A stretch of 64,000 nucleotides of DNA, taken from Streptomyces lomondensis (lineage in GTDB: Bacteria > Actinomycetota > Actinomycetes > Streptomycetales > Streptomycetaceae). The notes beneath the pieces were generated by a model, which saw nothing but the letters and a program-made list of their open reading frames with translations, was not told the origin of the DNA and did not search any database. Below, one piece after another: positions 1 through 12,833 of the stretch; positions within the stretch are counted from its first letter, which is position 1, and the number at the start of each line of letters is the position of its first letter. The stretch lies in assembly GCF_014651035.1 (NCBI RefSeq), contig NZ_BMWC01000001.1, positions 620,001 through 684,000 on the forward strand, in the 5' to 3' direction. A program made the translations under genes and the position numbers.

Positions 1-3305
<3,305 letters not shown>

Positions 3306-3407
3306 GGCGGCCCACTTCGGTAACTCGGCGCTTATGGGCGTGGTCAGTCTGTCACTCTGTCGGCATCGACTGTGGCGTATTCGTACGAACTGCCCGGGGA
3401 GCTGCCC

Positions 3408-5606
3408 ATGGGGGCCATTCCGACGCAACGGGAGACCGCTTCCCGTGCCTCTGAGGCGCCTGCACACGCTGGGGAGATGCCCGTGCCCGCTCATGAAGGG
3501 CCCGTTGCCGAGGGGCCCGTGCCGGCTGCCGAGGCGCTTGTGCCGGTTTCCGGGGCGCCCATGCCGGTTGTCGGGGCGCTCGCGCAGGAGTGCGCGCGGG
3601 CGCGCGCGACCCTGTCCGGCAGCTCCCTCGCGCCGGGCGCCGCACGCGCCCTGGTGCGCGCGGCGCTCGCCGAGTGGACCGAGCGCGGCCTGCCCGGCGC
3701 CGAGCACCTCACCGACCGCCTCGCCGACGACGCCGCGCTCGTCGTCAGCGAACTCGTCACCAACGCCGTCGTGCACGCGGGCACGGACGTCGAGATGGAG
3801 TGCCGGCTGGAAGGCGACGACCAGGCCACGGCCGCGCTCGTCGTCGAGGTCTGCGACCACCACCCCTCCCGCGCCCCGCGCGGCGGCGAGCCGGAGACGC
3901 CGCACGACACCCCCGAGTACGGGCGCGGCCTGCGGCTCGTCGGCGCGCTCTCCGAGGCGTGGGGGATCACGTACCGCACGGGGCGGAAGACCGTATGGGC
4001 GCGGTTGCCCGCCGTGGGGGGTGCGGCAGGGGAGCAGATCGAGGCGTACGCCGGGGAGCAGGCGCTGGCGCGCGGCTTGCGGGTGGCGGAGATTCTGGCG
4101 CCGGAGCCTCGCCAGGGCTGGGCGTATGACCGCGGGGACTCCTGGGACCACCCTGACGTCGGTCACCACCACGACTCCGAGCACCACCACGACTCCCGGG
4201 ACCACCACGGCCTGCGCGACTGCCGGGACTGGAACGACCTGCGGGACTGGCGGGACCGGCACGAGGGCAGCGACGGGCGGGACGGCCCCGACGGCGTCTG
4301 GCTGGGCCGCGGTGCCCTCTCCTTCCTCGCCGAGGCCTCCGACCTGCTCGCCGGGCAGCTCGACGAGGACCTGGTCGCCGCCCTCGCCGGGCAGCTGATC
4401 GTGCCCCGGCTGGCCGACTGGTGCGCGGTCTGGCTGGAGGACGAGGCCACCGGCGGCGGCTGGGGCGGCGGGGCCGGAGCGGGCGGGCCCCGGCTGGCCC
4501 GGGTCTGGCACGGCAGCGAGAACCACATCGAGGAGCTGCGGTGGGCGCTGGAGAAGGAACCGCCGCCTCCGTCCGATCCTCCAGGATCCGGGCCCGTCGA
4601 CTACCCCTGGCCCGGTGAGGCGCTCGGCGACGCGCCCGGTGCGCCGGGCCAGGCACTGGCGTACCGGCTGGTCGCCGGGGGACGTCCGCTGGGCACCCTC
4701 GTCATCGGACGGTCCGGGACCGCCGGCTTCCCCGACGAGATCACCGGCCTCGTCGAGGACCTGAGCCGCCGCGTCGCGCTCGCCATCGGCGCGGCCCGCC
4801 AGTACGCCCGCCAGGCCACCATCAGCGCCGTCCTCCAGCGCGGGCTGCTGCCCGGTGCCGTGGCCGAGATCCCCGGGGTGCGCAGCGCCCTCGTCTACGA
4901 GCCGTGCGACAAGGGCGGGCCCAGCGGCGACTTCTACGACCTGTTCCCGGCCGGCGACGGCCGCTGGTGCTTCGCCGTCGGCGACGTCCAGGGCAAGGGG
5001 CCCGAGGCCGCCGTCGTCATCGGCCTGGCCCGGCCCTGGCTGCGGCTGCTGGCCCGCGAGGGCTACCGGGTCGCCGACGTCCTCGACCGCCTCAACCAGC
5101 TCCTGCTCGACGACGCCACGGAGGCCGCCGACGCGGCGGCCCGGGCACTGGTGGCGGCGGGCGCCCGCCCGACCCCGCCCGGCGACGGCCCCCAGACGCG
5201 CTTCCTGTCCCTGTTGTACGGCGAGCTGGTCCCCTTCGACGGCGGCCTCCGCTGCACCGTCGCCTCCGCCGGGCACCCGCTGCCCCTGCTGCTCGGGGCG
5301 GGCGGCGAGGTCCACGCCTGCGCGCAGCCGCAGACCCTCCTGGGCGTCGTCGAGGACGCCACGTACACCAGCGAGACCTTCGAGCTGCGCTCCGGCGACA
5401 CGCTGCTGTGCGTCACCGACGGCGTGACCGAGCGCCGCTCCGGGTCCCGCCAGTTCGACGACGGGGACGGACTCGCGGCGGCGCTCGCGGGCTGCGTAGG
5501 GCTGGACGCCGAGCTGATAGCCGAGCGGATCAAGCGGCTGGTGCACGAGTTCGGGGCGCGGCCGCCGGCGGACGATCTGGCGCTGCTGGTGCTCCAGGCG
5601 GAGTGA
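3408..5606 (+). CDS. SpoIIE/RsbU-type PP2C phosphatase with N-terminal RsbW-like ATPase
   Basis: A predicted cytoplasmic regulator of anti-sigma/anti-anti-sigma partner switching, about 732 residues. The ATG at 3408 is preferred over an in-frame GTG at 3372 because GGGGAG at 3396-3401 lies six bases upstream, and the GTG has no ribosome site. Residues about 60-210 form an RsbW-type HATPase with the N-box SELVTNAVVHAG and a GRGLRLVGALS lid. Residues about 237-297 are a His/Asp/Arg-rich linker. A GAF-like region follows, then a PP2C domain from about 462 with the metal-binding motifs GDFYD, GDVQGKG and VTDGVTERR. Having kinase-like and phosphatase domains in one chain is known in Streptomyces. 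The partner proteins cannot be told from sequence. Confidence 0.9.
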   Translation: MGAIPTQRETASRASEAPAHAGEMPVPAHEGPVAEGPVPAAEALVPVSGAPMPVVGALAQECARARATLSGSSLAPGAARALVRAALAEWTERGLPGAEHLTDRLADDAALVVSELVTNAVVHAGTDVEMECRLEGDDQATAALVVEVCDHHPSRAPRGGEPETPHDTPEYGRGLRLVGALSEAWGITYRTGRKTVWARLPAVGGAAGEQIEAYAGEQALARGLRVAEILAPEPRQGWAYDRGDSWDHPDVGHHHDSEHHHDSRDHHGLRDCRDWNDLRDWRDRHEGSDGRDGPDGVWLGRGALSFLAEASDLLAGQLDEDLVAALAGQLIVPRLADWCAVWLEDEATGGGWGGGAGAGGPRLARVWHGSENHIEELRWALEKEPPPPSDPPGSGPVDYPWPGEALGDAPGAPGQALAYRLVAGGRPLGTLVIGRSGTAGFPDEITGLVEDLSRRVALAIGAARQYARQATISAVLQRGLLPGAVAEIPGVRSALVYEPCDKGGPSGDFYDLFPAGDGRWCFAVGDVQGKGPEAAVVIGLARPWLRLLAREGYRVADVLDRLNQLLLDDATEAADAAARALVAAGARPTPPGDGPQTRFLSLLYGELVPFDGGLRCTVASAGHPLPLLLGAGGEVHACAQPQTLLGVVEDATYTSETFELRSGDTLLCVTDGVTERRSGSRQFDDGDGLAAALAGCVGLDAELIAERIKRLVHEFGARPPADDLALLVLQAE

Positions 5607-5645
5607 TCACTGCTCCAGGCGGAGTCACCGCCCGGGTGCTGGACA

Positions 5646-6887
5646 ATGGAAGGCATGCCTTCCGCACTCCCCGACGGCGAGCCGGTCCCCGAGGACGGCG
5701 CGCTGCCCGCGTCCGCCCTAGCCGGGGCCGCCGACCGCCCGCTCGGGTTCTACCTGCACGTTCCCTACTGCGCGACCCGCTGCGGCTACTGCGACTTCAA
5801 CACGTACACGGCGACCGAGCTGCGCGGCACCGGCGGCGTGCTCGCCTCCCGCGACAACTACGCCGAGACGCTCGTCGACGAGATCCGCCTGGCCCGCAAG
5901 GTCCTGGGGGACGATCCGCGTCCCGTCCGTACGGTGTTCGTCGGCGGGGGTACGCCGACGCTGCTGGCCGCCGGGGATCTCGTGCGGATGCTGCAGGCCG
6001 TCCGGGACGAGTTCGGGCTCGCGGCGGACGCCGAGGTCACGACGGAGGCGAACCCGGAGTCGGTGGATCCGGCGTATCTGGCGGCCCTGCGCGAGGGGGG
6101 CTTCAACCGCATCTCGTTCGGGATGCAGAGCGCGCGGCAGCACGTGCTGAAGGTGCTGGACCGTACGCATACGCCCGGCCGGCCCGAGGCGTGTGTCGCG
6201 GAGGCCAGGGCGGCCGGGTTCGAGCACGTGAACCTCGACCTGATCTACGGCACGCCGGGGGAGTCCGACGACGACTGGCGGGCGTCGCTGGACGCCGTGC
6301 TGGGGGCCGGGCCGGACCATGTCAGCGCGTACGCCCTGATCGTGGAGGAGGGGACGCAGCTGGCGCGCCGGATCCGGCGGGGCGAGGTGCCGATGACCGA
6401 CGACGACGTCCACGCCGACCGGTATCTGATCGCGGACGAGGTTCTCTCGGGCGCGGGGTTCGAGTGGTACGAGGTGTCGAACTGGGCGACCTCGGAGGCG
6501 GGGCGGTGCCTGCACAACGAGCTGTACTGGCGGGGGGCCGACTGGTGGGGGGCCGGGCCCGGTGCGCACAGTCATGTGGGCGGGGTGCGGTGGTGGAACG
6601 TGAAGCATCCGGGCGCGTATGCGGCTGCGCTGGCGGCCGGTCGTTCGCCCGGGGCCGGGCGTGAGGTGCTGTCGGAGGAGGACCGGCGGGTCGAGCGGAT
6701 TCTGCTGGAGCTTCGGCTGCGGGAGGGAGCTCCGCTGTCACTGCTGCGGGACCAGGGCCTCGCCGCCGCCCGCCGCGCCCTGTCGGACGGTCTCCTCCAG
6801 GAGACGCCGTACGAGGAGGGGCGCGCGGTGCTCACCCTCCGGGGGCGGCTGCTGGCGGATGCGGTGGTGCGGGACCTGGTGGACTGA
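5646..6887 (+). CDS. hemW: Radical SAM haem chaperone HemW / coproporphyrinogen oxidase-like protein
   Basis: A radical S-adenosylmethionine protein of 413 residues. The [4Fe-4S] motif is Cys42-x3-Cys46-x2-Cys49 (YCATRCGYCDF), and a glycine-rich SAM-binding segment VGGGTPTLL follows. A second HemW hallmark, FGMQSARQHVLKVLDR, is present. HemW delivers haem, whereas true HemN is an oxygen-independent oxidase. Most actinobacterial copies beside hrcA-dnaJ are the HemW type, so I use that name. The start could be ATG 5646 or ATG 5655, and neither has a well-placed ribosome site. A CCCCGC/GCGGGG hairpin begins ten bases after the stop, consistent with an end of transcription before the convergent DUF3097 gene. 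Confidence 0.88.
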   Translation: MEGMPSALPDGEPVPEDGALPASALAGAADRPLGFYLHVPYCATRCGYCDFNTYTATELRGTGGVLASRDNYAETLVDEIRLARKVLGDDPRPVRTVFVGGGTPTLLAAGDLVRMLQAVRDEFGLAADAEVTTEANPESVDPAYLAALREGGFNRISFGMQSARQHVLKVLDRTHTPGRPEACVAEARAAGFEHVNLDLIYGTPGESDDDWRASLDAVLGAGPDHVSAYALIVEEGTQLARRIRRGEVPMTDDDVHADRYLIADEVLSGAGFEWYEVSNWATSEAGRCLHNELYWRGADWWGAGPGAHSHVGGVRWWNVKHPGAYAAALAAGRSPGAGREVLSEEDRRVERILLELRLREGAPLSLLRDQGLAAARRALSDGLLQETPYEEGRAVLTLRGRLLADAVVRDLVD

Positions 6888-6896
6888 AGGGCCGAC

Positions 6897-6912
6897 CCCC
6901 GCTGCGGCGGGG
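6897..6912 (+). terminator. Hairpin after hemW
   Basis: CCCCGC-TGCG-GCGGGG forms a six-pair GC stem with a four-base loop, ten bases beyond the hemW stop. No T run follows, as is usual for Streptomyces terminators. A second short hairpin, CTCCGC-GGTG-GCGGAG, lies at 6958-6973 between the two convergent genes. The 127-bp gap holds no gene that I can see. Confidence 0.5.
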
Positions 6913-7014
6913 AGCACGAGCTGCTCGGCAGCGTCGACGAACTGATCGAGGGACCACCTCCGCGGTGGCGGAGAGCAGACCACCAGGCCCGATGTGTGAA
7001 CGACTCGGCAAACG

Positions 7015-7824
7015 TCAGGGCACGGTCACGTGGTCGATGAGACGCTCCACACAACCCAGCAACTCCGGCTCCAGGTCCTTGTACGACCGCACCCCGGACA
7101 GGATCCGCTGCCACGCCGCGCCCGTGTTCTCCGGCCACCCCAGCGCCCGGCACACCCCCGTCTTCCAGTCCTGCCCGCGCGGCACCGAAGGCCACGCCTC
7201 GATGCCGAGGGACGCCGGCTTCACCGCCTCCCAGATGTCGATGTACGGGTGGCCCACCACCAGCGCGTGGTCGCTCGTCACCGACTGGGCGATGCGCCAC
7301 TCCTTGGAGCCCGGTACGAGGTGGTCGACCAGGACGCCGAGCCGGGCGTCGGGGCCGGGGGAGAAGGAGTCGACGATCGACGGGAGGTCGTCCACGCCCT
7401 CCAGGTACTCCACGACCACGCCCTCGATGCGCAGGTCGTCACCCCACACCTTCTCGACCAGCTCGGCGTCGTGCCGGCCCTCGACGTAGATGCGGCCGGC
7501 GCGGGCCACGCGCGCGCGTGCGCCGGGGACGGCGACCGAGCCGGAGGCCGTACGGGTGGGGCGCGCGGGGCTGCCCGGCGCGGGGCGGACCAGCGTCACC
7601 ACCTTGCCCTCCAGCAGGAACCCGCGCGGCTCCATCGGGAACACGCGGTGCTTGCCGAAGCGGTCCTCCAGCGTCACCGTGCCCGCCTCGCAGCGGATCA
7701 CCGCCCCGCAGAAGCCGGTGCCGGGCTCCTCGACCACCAGGCCCGGTTCCGCCGGGACCTCGGGGACCGGCTGGGGCTTCTTCCACGGCGGGGTCAGGTC
7801 CGGAGAGTACTGGCGCATTCGCAT
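7015..7824 (-). CDS. DUF3097 family protein
   Basis: A conserved actinobacterial protein of 269 residues, starting [10 protein letters not shown], of unknown function. It has no signal peptide or membrane segment. An N-terminal beta-rich part ([20 protein letters not shown]) is followed by a segment naming a likely nucleic-acid or nucleotide-related fold ([18 protein letters not shown]), which resembles the acidic Toprim-like motif of small primase-related domains. [12 protein letters not shown] occurs near the C-terminus. The family is routinely found between hemW and hrcA in Streptomyces. The Toprim resemblance is my reading, not an established assignment. The gene is convergent with hemW and lies just downstream of the MBL-fold gene on the same strand. 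Confidence 0.8.
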   Translation of the reverse strand: MRMRQYSPDLTPPWKKPQPVPEVPAEPGLVVEEPGTGFCGAVIRCEAGTVTLEDRFGKHRVFPMEPRGFLLEGKVVTLVRPAPGSPARPTRTASGSVAVPGARARVARAGRIYVEGRHDAELVEKVWGDDLRIEGVVVEYLEGVDDLPSIVDSFSPGPDARLGVLVDHLVPGSKEWRIAQSVTSDHALVVGHPYIDIWEAVKPASLGIEAWPSVPRGQDWKTGVCRALGWPENTGAAWQRILSGVRSYKDLEPELLGCVERLIDHVTVP

Positions 7825-7849
7825 GACGATAGGAGAAGCCGGTGGGCGG

Positions 7850-8581
7850 TCACGGAGACACGCCGAAACGGGTCGCCAGCGCGTCCCGCTGGGCCCGGAC
7901 GAACGCCGCGTCCACCACCGCTCCGTGACCGGGTACGTACAGCGCGTCCTCGCCGCCCAGGCCGAGCAGGCGGTCCAGGGCGGCCGGCCAGTGCGACGGC
8001 ACGGCGTCGGGGCCCGCCTGGGGCTCGCCGGACTCCTCGACCAGGTCGCCGCAGAAGACGACCTCCGGGTCGCCGGGCACCAGCACGGCCAGGTCGTGCG
8101 CGGTGTGCCCCGGGCCGACGTTCGCCAGCAGCACCTGGCGCCCGCCGCCCAGGTCCAGGGTCCACTCGCCGGACACCAGGTGGCGGGGCGGGACCAGCCG
8201 GTCCGCCGACTCCCGCGCGACGGTCTCCGCCAGGCCGTTGCGTACCGCGTCCGCGCGCAGCTCCTGGCGGTCCCGCACGCGCGTCAGCACCGCGTCCACG
8301 CCCACCGCGCCGAAGATCTCCGCGCCCGGGAACGCCGCGACCCCGAAGACATGGTCGAAGTGGGGATGGGTCAGCGCGAGATGTGTCACACGGTGGCCGG
8401 TGAGCGACTGCGCCTGCTCGTGCAACCGCGCGCCCTCGGCCGGGCTCGACCCCGCGTCGATCATCAGGACCGCGTCCGCACCGGCGACCAGCCCCGCCGT
8501 GCAGTCCCACACCGGAAGCCGGCACCGCCCCACCCCGGCGGCCAAGCGCTCCCACCCCAGCTCTTCCCAAGTCACCGTCAT
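7850..8581 (-). CDS. MBL-fold metallo-hydrolase
   Basis: A 243-residue metallo-beta-lactamase-fold hydrolase. The dinuclear metal motif HxHxDH appears as [10 protein letters not shown], with further ligands likely in [17 protein letters not shown] and [10 protein letters not shown]. There is no signal peptide, so it acts in the cytoplasm. The substrate is unknown; this family includes glyoxalase-II-like and quorum-lactonase-like enzymes, and nothing here discriminates between them. It lies 25 bp upstream of the DUF3097 gene on the same strand, so the two are probably co-transcribed. Its 5' end faces the CIRCE/hrcA promoter region. Confidence 0.82.
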   Translation of the reverse strand: MTVTWEELGWERLAAGVGRCRLPVWDCTAGLVAGADAVLMIDAGSSPAEGARLHEQAQSLTGHRVTHLALTHPHFDHVFGVAAFPGAEIFGAVGVDAVLTRVRDRQELRADAVRNGLAETVARESADRLVPPRHLVSGEWTLDLGGGRQVLLANVGPGHTAHDLAVLVPGDPEVVFCGDLVEESGEPQAGPDAVPSHWPAALDRLLGLGGEDALYVPGHGAVVDAAFVRAQRDALATRFGVSP

Positions 8582-8634
8582 ACGGCGACGCTAGCCGTGC
8601 GCCCCGCCCGGGGCACGGCGCCGCACGACCAGCC

Positions 8635-8665
8635 TTGCCGGGGGTGTACCCCACCGCCGTACACT
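8635..8665 (+). promoter_or_regulatory. Candidate sigma-70 type promoter of hrcA-dnaJ
   Basis: TTGCCG at 8635-8640 and TACACT at 8660-8665 are separated by 19 bp, slightly longer than ideal. The CIRCE operator begins 14 bp after the -10, so a bound repressor would cover the transcription start region. Confidence 0.55.
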
Positions 8666-8678
8666 GGGCCGGGGAATG

Positions 8679-8705
8679 CTGGCACTCGCATGCGCAGAGT
8701 GCCAG
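8679..8705 (+). promoter_or_regulatory. CIRCE operator (HrcA binding site)
   Basis: A perfect inverted repeat, CTGGCACTC-N9-GAGTGCCAG, matches the classical CIRCE layout of 9-bp arms and a 9-bp spacer, with actinobacterial end bases. It ends 48 bp before the hrcA start and downstream of a promoter-like element. HrcA is known to bind CIRCE and repress heat-shock genes, so the hrcA-dnaJ operon is predicted to be autoregulated. Confidence 0.95.
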
Positions 8706-8752
8706 ACCGCGACCGGCAGGGCAGCAGGCGGAGACTTCTGGAGGTGTGCGCG

Positions 8753-9769
8753 ATGCTCAGTGAACGCAGGCTTCAGGTGCTGCGCGCCATCGTCCAGGAC
8801 TACGTCGGCACCGAGGAGCCGGTGGGCTCCAAGGCCCTCACCGAGCGGCACAACCTCGGCGTCTCCCCGGCGACCGTCCGCAACGACATGGCCGCCCTGG
8901 AGGACGAGGGATACATCGCCCAGCCGCACACCAGCGCCGGGCGCATCCCCACCGACAAGGGCTACCGGCTGTTCGTGGACAAGCTCGCCGGCGTCAAGCC
9001 GATGACCGCGCCCGAGCGGCGCGCGATCCAGAACTTCCTCGAGGGCGCCGTCGACCTCGACGACGTCGTGGCGCGTACGGTACGGCTGCTCGCGCAGCTC
9101 ACGCGCCAGGTCGCCGTCGTGCAGTACCCGTCGCTGACCCGGTCGACCGTGCGGCACGTGGAGCTGCTCTCCCTGGCGCCCGCGCGCGTGATGCTCGTGC
9201 TGATCACGGACACCGGGCGGGTCGAGCAGCGGGTGGTCGACTGCCCGGCGCCCTTCGGCGAGGCCTCGCTCGCGGATCTGCGCGCGCGGCTCAACAGCCG
9301 GGTGGCGAACCGCCGTTTCGCGGATGTGCCGAGTCTGGTGGAGGACCTCCCGGAGGCGTTCGAGCACGAGGATCGGGGTACGGTCTCCACGGTGCTCTCC
9401 ACGCTTCTGGAGACGCTCGTCGAGGAGAACGAGGAGCGGCTGATGATCGGCGGCACCGCCAATCTGACCCGCTTCGGTCATGACTTCCCCCTCACGATCC
9501 GGCCGGTGCTGGAGGCGCTGGAGGAGCAGGTCGTGCTCCTCAAGCTGCTCGGCGAGGCGAAGGATCCGGGCGTGACCGTCCGTATCGGTCACGAGAACGC
9601 CCACGAAGGACTCAACTCCACGTCCGTCGTGTCGGTCGGCTACGGTTCGGGCGGCGAGGCAGTCGCCAAGCTCGGCGTGGTCGGACCGACCCGCATGGAC
9701 TACCCGGGAACGATGGGAGCGGTACGCGCAGTGGCACGGTACGTCGGACAGATCCTGGCGGAGTCGTAG
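8753..9769 (+). CDS. hrcA: Heat-inducible transcriptional repressor HrcA
   Basis: A repressor of class I heat-shock genes that binds CIRCE, 338 residues. The winged-helix DNA-binding part is at the N-terminus ([20 protein letters not shown], then [18 protein letters not shown] and [13 protein letters not shown]), followed by the GAF-like HrcA domain. ATG 8753 is chosen because GGAGG at 8740-8744 sits eight bases upstream; an in-frame GTG at 8744 overlaps that site. The stop codon TAG overlaps the first base of the dnaJ GTG, so translation of the two is probably coupled. The CIRCE operator lies in its own leader. Confidence 0.96.
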   Translation: MLSERRLQVLRAIVQDYVGTEEPVGSKALTERHNLGVSPATVRNDMAALEDEGYIAQPHTSAGRIPTDKGYRLFVDKLAGVKPMTAPERRAIQNFLEGAVDLDDVVARTVRLLAQLTRQVAVVQYPSLTRSTVRHVELLSLAPARVMLVLITDTGRVEQRVVDCPAPFGEASLADLRARLNSRVANRRFADVPSLVEDLPEAFEHEDRGTVSTVLSTLLETLVEENEERLMIGGTANLTRFGHDFPLTIRPVLEALEEQVVLLKLLGEAKDPGVTVRIGHENAHEGLNSTSVVSVGYGSGGEAVAKLGVVGPTRMDYPGTMGAVRAVARYVGQILAES

Positions 9770-10905
9770 TGGCCACGGACTACTACGCCGTACTCGGCGT
9801 GCGCCGCGACGCGTCGCAGGAAGAGATCAAGAAGGCCTTCCGGCGGCTCGCCCGCGAGCTGCATCCGGACGTCAACCCCGATCCGAAGACCCAGGAGCGG
9901 TTCAAGGAGATCAACGCCGCCTACGAGGTGCTGTCGGACCCGCAGAAGAAGCAGGTCTACGACCTCGGCGGCGACCCGCTCTCGCAGGCCGGAGGCGGCG
10001 GCGCGGGCGGCTTCGGAGCCGGTGGCTTCGGGAACTTCTCGGACATCATGGACGCGTTCTTCGGCACGGCGTCGCAGCGCGGACCGCGCTCGCGCACCCG
10101 CCGTGGCCAGGACGCGATGATCCGCATCGAGGTGGAGCTCGACGAGGCGGCCTTCGGCACGACGAAGGACATCCAGGTCGACACGGCCGTCGTCTGCAAC
10201 ACCTGCAACGGCGAGGGCGCGGCCCCCGGCACCTCCGCCCAGACATGTGACATGTGCCGCGGCCGCGGTGAGGTCTCGCAGGTCACCCGGTCCTTCCTGG
10301 GCCAGGTCATGACGTCCCGGCCGTGCCCGCAGTGCCAGGGCTTCGGCACGGTCGTCCCCACTCCGTGCCCGGAGTGCGCGGGTGACGGCCGAGTCCGCTC
10401 CCGGCGCACGCTCACGGTCAAGATCCCGGCCGGTGTCGACAACGGCACGCGCATCCAGCTGGCCGGCGAGGGCGAGGTCGGGCCCGGTGGCGGTCCGGCC
10501 GGTGACCTCTACGTCGAGATCCACGAGCTGCCGCACCCCATGTTCCAGCGGCGCGGCGACGACCTGCACTGCACGGTCACGCTCCCGATGACGGCGGCGG
10601 CCCTCGGCACGAAGGTGCCGCTGGAGACGCTGGACGGCCTGGAGGAGGTCGACATCCGCCCGGGCACCCAGTCCGGCCAGTCGATCCCGCTGCACGGCCG
10701 GGGCGTCACGCACCTGCGCGGCGGCGGACGCGGCGACCTCATCGTCCACGTCGAGGTCCAGACCCCGACCAAGCTCGACCCCGAACAGGAACGCCTCCTG
10801 CGCGAGCTGGCCAAGCTGCGCGGAGAGGAACGGCCGCAGGGACAGTTCCAGCCGGGGCAGCAGGGGTTGTTCTCGCGGTTGAAGGATGCCTTCAACGGGC
10901 GCTGA
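9769..10905 (+). CDS. dnaJ: Chaperone protein DnaJ (DnaJ2)
   Basis: An Hsp40 co-chaperone that stimulates DnaK ATPase activity, 378 residues. The J domain carries HPD at residues 32-34 (ELHPDVNPD). A Gly/Phe-rich linker follows, then four zinc-binding CxxCxGxG motifs ([24 protein letters not shown] and CPECAGDG) and the C-terminal substrate-binding domain. Its GTG start overlaps the hrcA stop by one base. Streptomyces usually have one dnaJ in the dnaK operon and a second beside hrcA; this is the hrcA-linked copy and falls under CIRCE control. Confidence 0.96.
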   Translation: MATDYYAVLGVRRDASQEEIKKAFRRLARELHPDVNPDPKTQERFKEINAAYEVLSDPQKKQVYDLGGDPLSQAGGGGAGGFGAGGFGNFSDIMDAFFGTASQRGPRSRTRRGQDAMIRIEVELDEAAFGTTKDIQVDTAVVCNTCNGEGAAPGTSAQTCDMCRGRGEVSQVTRSFLGQVMTSRPCPQCQGFGTVVPTPCPECAGDGRVRSRRTLTVKIPAGVDNGTRIQLAGEGEVGPGGGPAGDLYVEIHELPHPMFQRRGDDLHCTVTLPMTAAALGTKVPLETLDGLEEVDIRPGTQSGQSIPLHGRGVTHLRGGGRGDLIVHVEVQTPTKLDPEQERLLRELAKLRGEERPQGQFQPGQQGLFSRLKDAFNGR

Positions 10906-11005
10906 CGGGAGTCCCCCGGGCGGCGGGAGAGGGCTTGTTCCTCTGGTCTATGCCACACGGCAGGCCGGTTTCGGAGTTGTTCGGAGGACGTGACAACATG
11001 CGGTC

Positions 11006-12079
11006 ATGTCCTCCGCGCTGACCGATCTCTTCCCCCTCCCGATCGTGCAGGCCCCCATGGCGGGCGGCGTCTCCGTGCCGCAGCTCGCCGCCGCCGTGTG
11101 CGAGGCGGGCGGGCTCGGGTTCCTCGCCGCCGGGTACAAGACCGCCGACGGGATGTACCAGGAGATCAAGCAGCTGCGGAGCCTCACCGGCAGGCCCTTC
11201 GGCGTCAACGTCTTCATGCCGCAGCCGGAGTACGCCGACCCCGCCGCCGTCGACGTCTACGCCCACCAGCTGGCCGGCGAGGCCACCTGGTACGAGGCCG
11301 AGCTCGGCGATCCCGAGAGCGGCCGCGACGACGGCTACGAGGCCAAGCTCGTGGTGCTGCGCGACAACCCCGTGCCCGTCGTGTCGTTCCACTTCGGCGC
11401 GCCGAGCCGCGAGGTCGTCGACGCCCTGCACCGCGTCGGCACCTTCGTCCTGGTCACCGCCACCACCCCCGACGAGGCCCGGGCCGTCGAGCGGGCGGGC
11501 GCGGACGCGGTGATCGCGCAGGGCATCGAGGCCGGCGGCCACCAGGGCACCCACCGGGACGTCCCCGAGACGGACGGCTCCGGGATCGGCCTGCTGTCGC
11601 TGGTCGCCCAGATCAGGGAGGCCGTCAACATCCCGATCATCGCCGCCGGCGGCATCATGCGCGGCGGCCAGATCGCCGCGGTGCTTGCGGCGGGCGCGAG
11701 CGCGGCCCAGCTCGGCACGGCGTTCCTCGCCACGCACGAGTCCGGCGCGAACGCCCTGCACAAGCAGGCGCTGACCAACCCCCTGTTCGTGCGTACGGAG
11801 TTGACCCGGGCCTTCTCCGGCCGGCCGGCGCGCGGCCTCGTCAACCGGTTCCTGCGCGAGCACGGCCCGTACGCGCCCGCCGCCTACCCCGAGATCCACC
11901 ACCTCACCTCGCCGCTGCGCAAGGCCGCCGCCCAGGCGGGTGACGCGCAGGGCATGGCGCTGTGGGCCGGGCAGGGCCACCGGATGGCGCGGGAGCTGCC
12001 CGCCGGGCAGCTGGTGGAGGTGCTGGCCGGTGAACTCGCCGCCGCCAGGACAGCGTTGTCGGGTGGAGGCGTCCGATGA
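11006..12079 (+). CDS. Nitronate monooxygenase (2-nitropropane dioxygenase family)
   Basis: An FMN-dependent TIM-barrel flavoenzyme that oxidises alkyl nitronates, 357 residues. The N-terminal FMN-site motif is PIVQAPMAGG. The segment AQGIEAGGHQGTHR carries the catalytic-type His found in nitronate monooxygenases, and AAGGIMRGGQIAAVLAAGAS is the phosphate-binding loop. It is cytoplasmic, with no signal peptide. It overlaps the next gene, rsmE, by four bases (ATGA), indicating translational coupling. The physiological substrate is not known; propionate-3-nitronate detoxification is a family-level guess. Confidence 0.88.
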   Translation: MSSALTDLFPLPIVQAPMAGGVSVPQLAAAVCEAGGLGFLAAGYKTADGMYQEIKQLRSLTGRPFGVNVFMPQPEYADPAAVDVYAHQLAGEATWYEAELGDPESGRDDGYEAKLVVLRDNPVPVVSFHFGAPSREVVDALHRVGTFVLVTATTPDEARAVERAGADAVIAQGIEAGGHQGTHRDVPETDGSGIGLLSLVAQIREAVNIPIIAAGGIMRGGQIAAVLAAGASAAQLGTAFLATHESGANALHKQALTNPLFVRTELTRAFSGRPARGLVNRFLREHGPYAPAAYPEIHHLTSPLRKAAAQAGDAQGMALWAGQGHRMARELPAGQLVEVLAGELAAARTALSGGGVR

Positions 12080-12816
12080 CCGCGCCGGTGTTCGTGGTCG
12101 AGCACCTCGACGCGGGCGAGGGCGGCCGGTACGTCCTCGACGGCCCGGAAGGGCGGCACGCCGTCTCCGTGAAGCGGCTGCGGCCCGGCGAGGACGTCGT
12201 CCTCACGGACGGGGCCGGGCGCTGGGCGGAGTGCGTGGTGCTCGACACCGAGGGCAAGGACCGGCTGATCGTCCGGCTGGACTCGGTGGGCGAGGAGCCG
12301 CCGGAGCAGCCCCGGGTCACCGTCGTACAGGCGCTGCCCAAGGGCGACCGGGGGGAGCTGGCCGTCGAGACGATGACCGAGGTCGGCGTCGACGCGATCG
12401 TGCCCTGGGCGGCGGCGCGCTGCATCACGCAGTGGAAGGGCGAACGCGGGGCGAAGGCGCTGGGCAAGTGGCGGGCCACGGCCCGGGAGGCGGGCAAGCA
12501 GTCGCGCCGGGTGCGGTTCCCCGAGGTCGCGGAGGCGGCCACGACCAAGCAGGTCGCGGCGCTGCTGGCGGGCGCGGAGTTCGCCGCCGTCCTGCACGAG
12601 AGCGGCGACGCGCCGCTGGCCACGGCCGAACTGCCGTCGTCCGGCGAGATCGTGCTGGTCGTGGGGCCCGAGGGGGGCGTGGCGCCGGAGGAGCTGGCGC
12701 TGTTCGAGGAGGCGGGGGCGCAGGCGTACCGCCTAGGGCGCAGTGTGCTGCGCACATCGACCGCCGGGACCGCGGCCGCCGCCGTGCTCCTGGCTCGCAC
12801 CGGCCGCTGGTCCTGA
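12076..12816 (+). CDS. rsmE: 16S rRNA (uracil(1498)-N(3))-methyltransferase
   Basis: A SPOUT-class RNA methyltransferase of 246 residues that would methylate U1498 of 16S rRNA using SAM. An N-terminal PUA-like domain (HAVSVKRLRPGEDVVLTDG) precedes the knotted SPOUT domain with VVGPEGGVAPEELALF and LGRSVLRTSTAGTAAAAVLL, which are the RsmE signature segments. It starts at ATG 12076 inside the stop of the nitronate monooxygenase gene. In many actinobacteria rsmE follows dnaJ closely, which matches the context here. Confidence 0.93.
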   Translation: MTAPVFVVEHLDAGEGGRYVLDGPEGRHAVSVKRLRPGEDVVLTDGAGRWAECVVLDTEGKDRLIVRLDSVGEEPPEQPRVTVVQALPKGDRGELAVETMTEVGVDAIVPWAAARCITQWKGERGAKALGKWRATAREAGKQSRRVRFPEVAEAATTKQVAALLAGAEFAAVLHESGDAPLATAELPSSGEIVLVVGPEGGVAPEELALFEEAGAQAYRLGRSVLRTSTAGTAAAAVLLARTGRWS

Positions 12817-12833
12817 CCCCCCTTGGAGGAACC

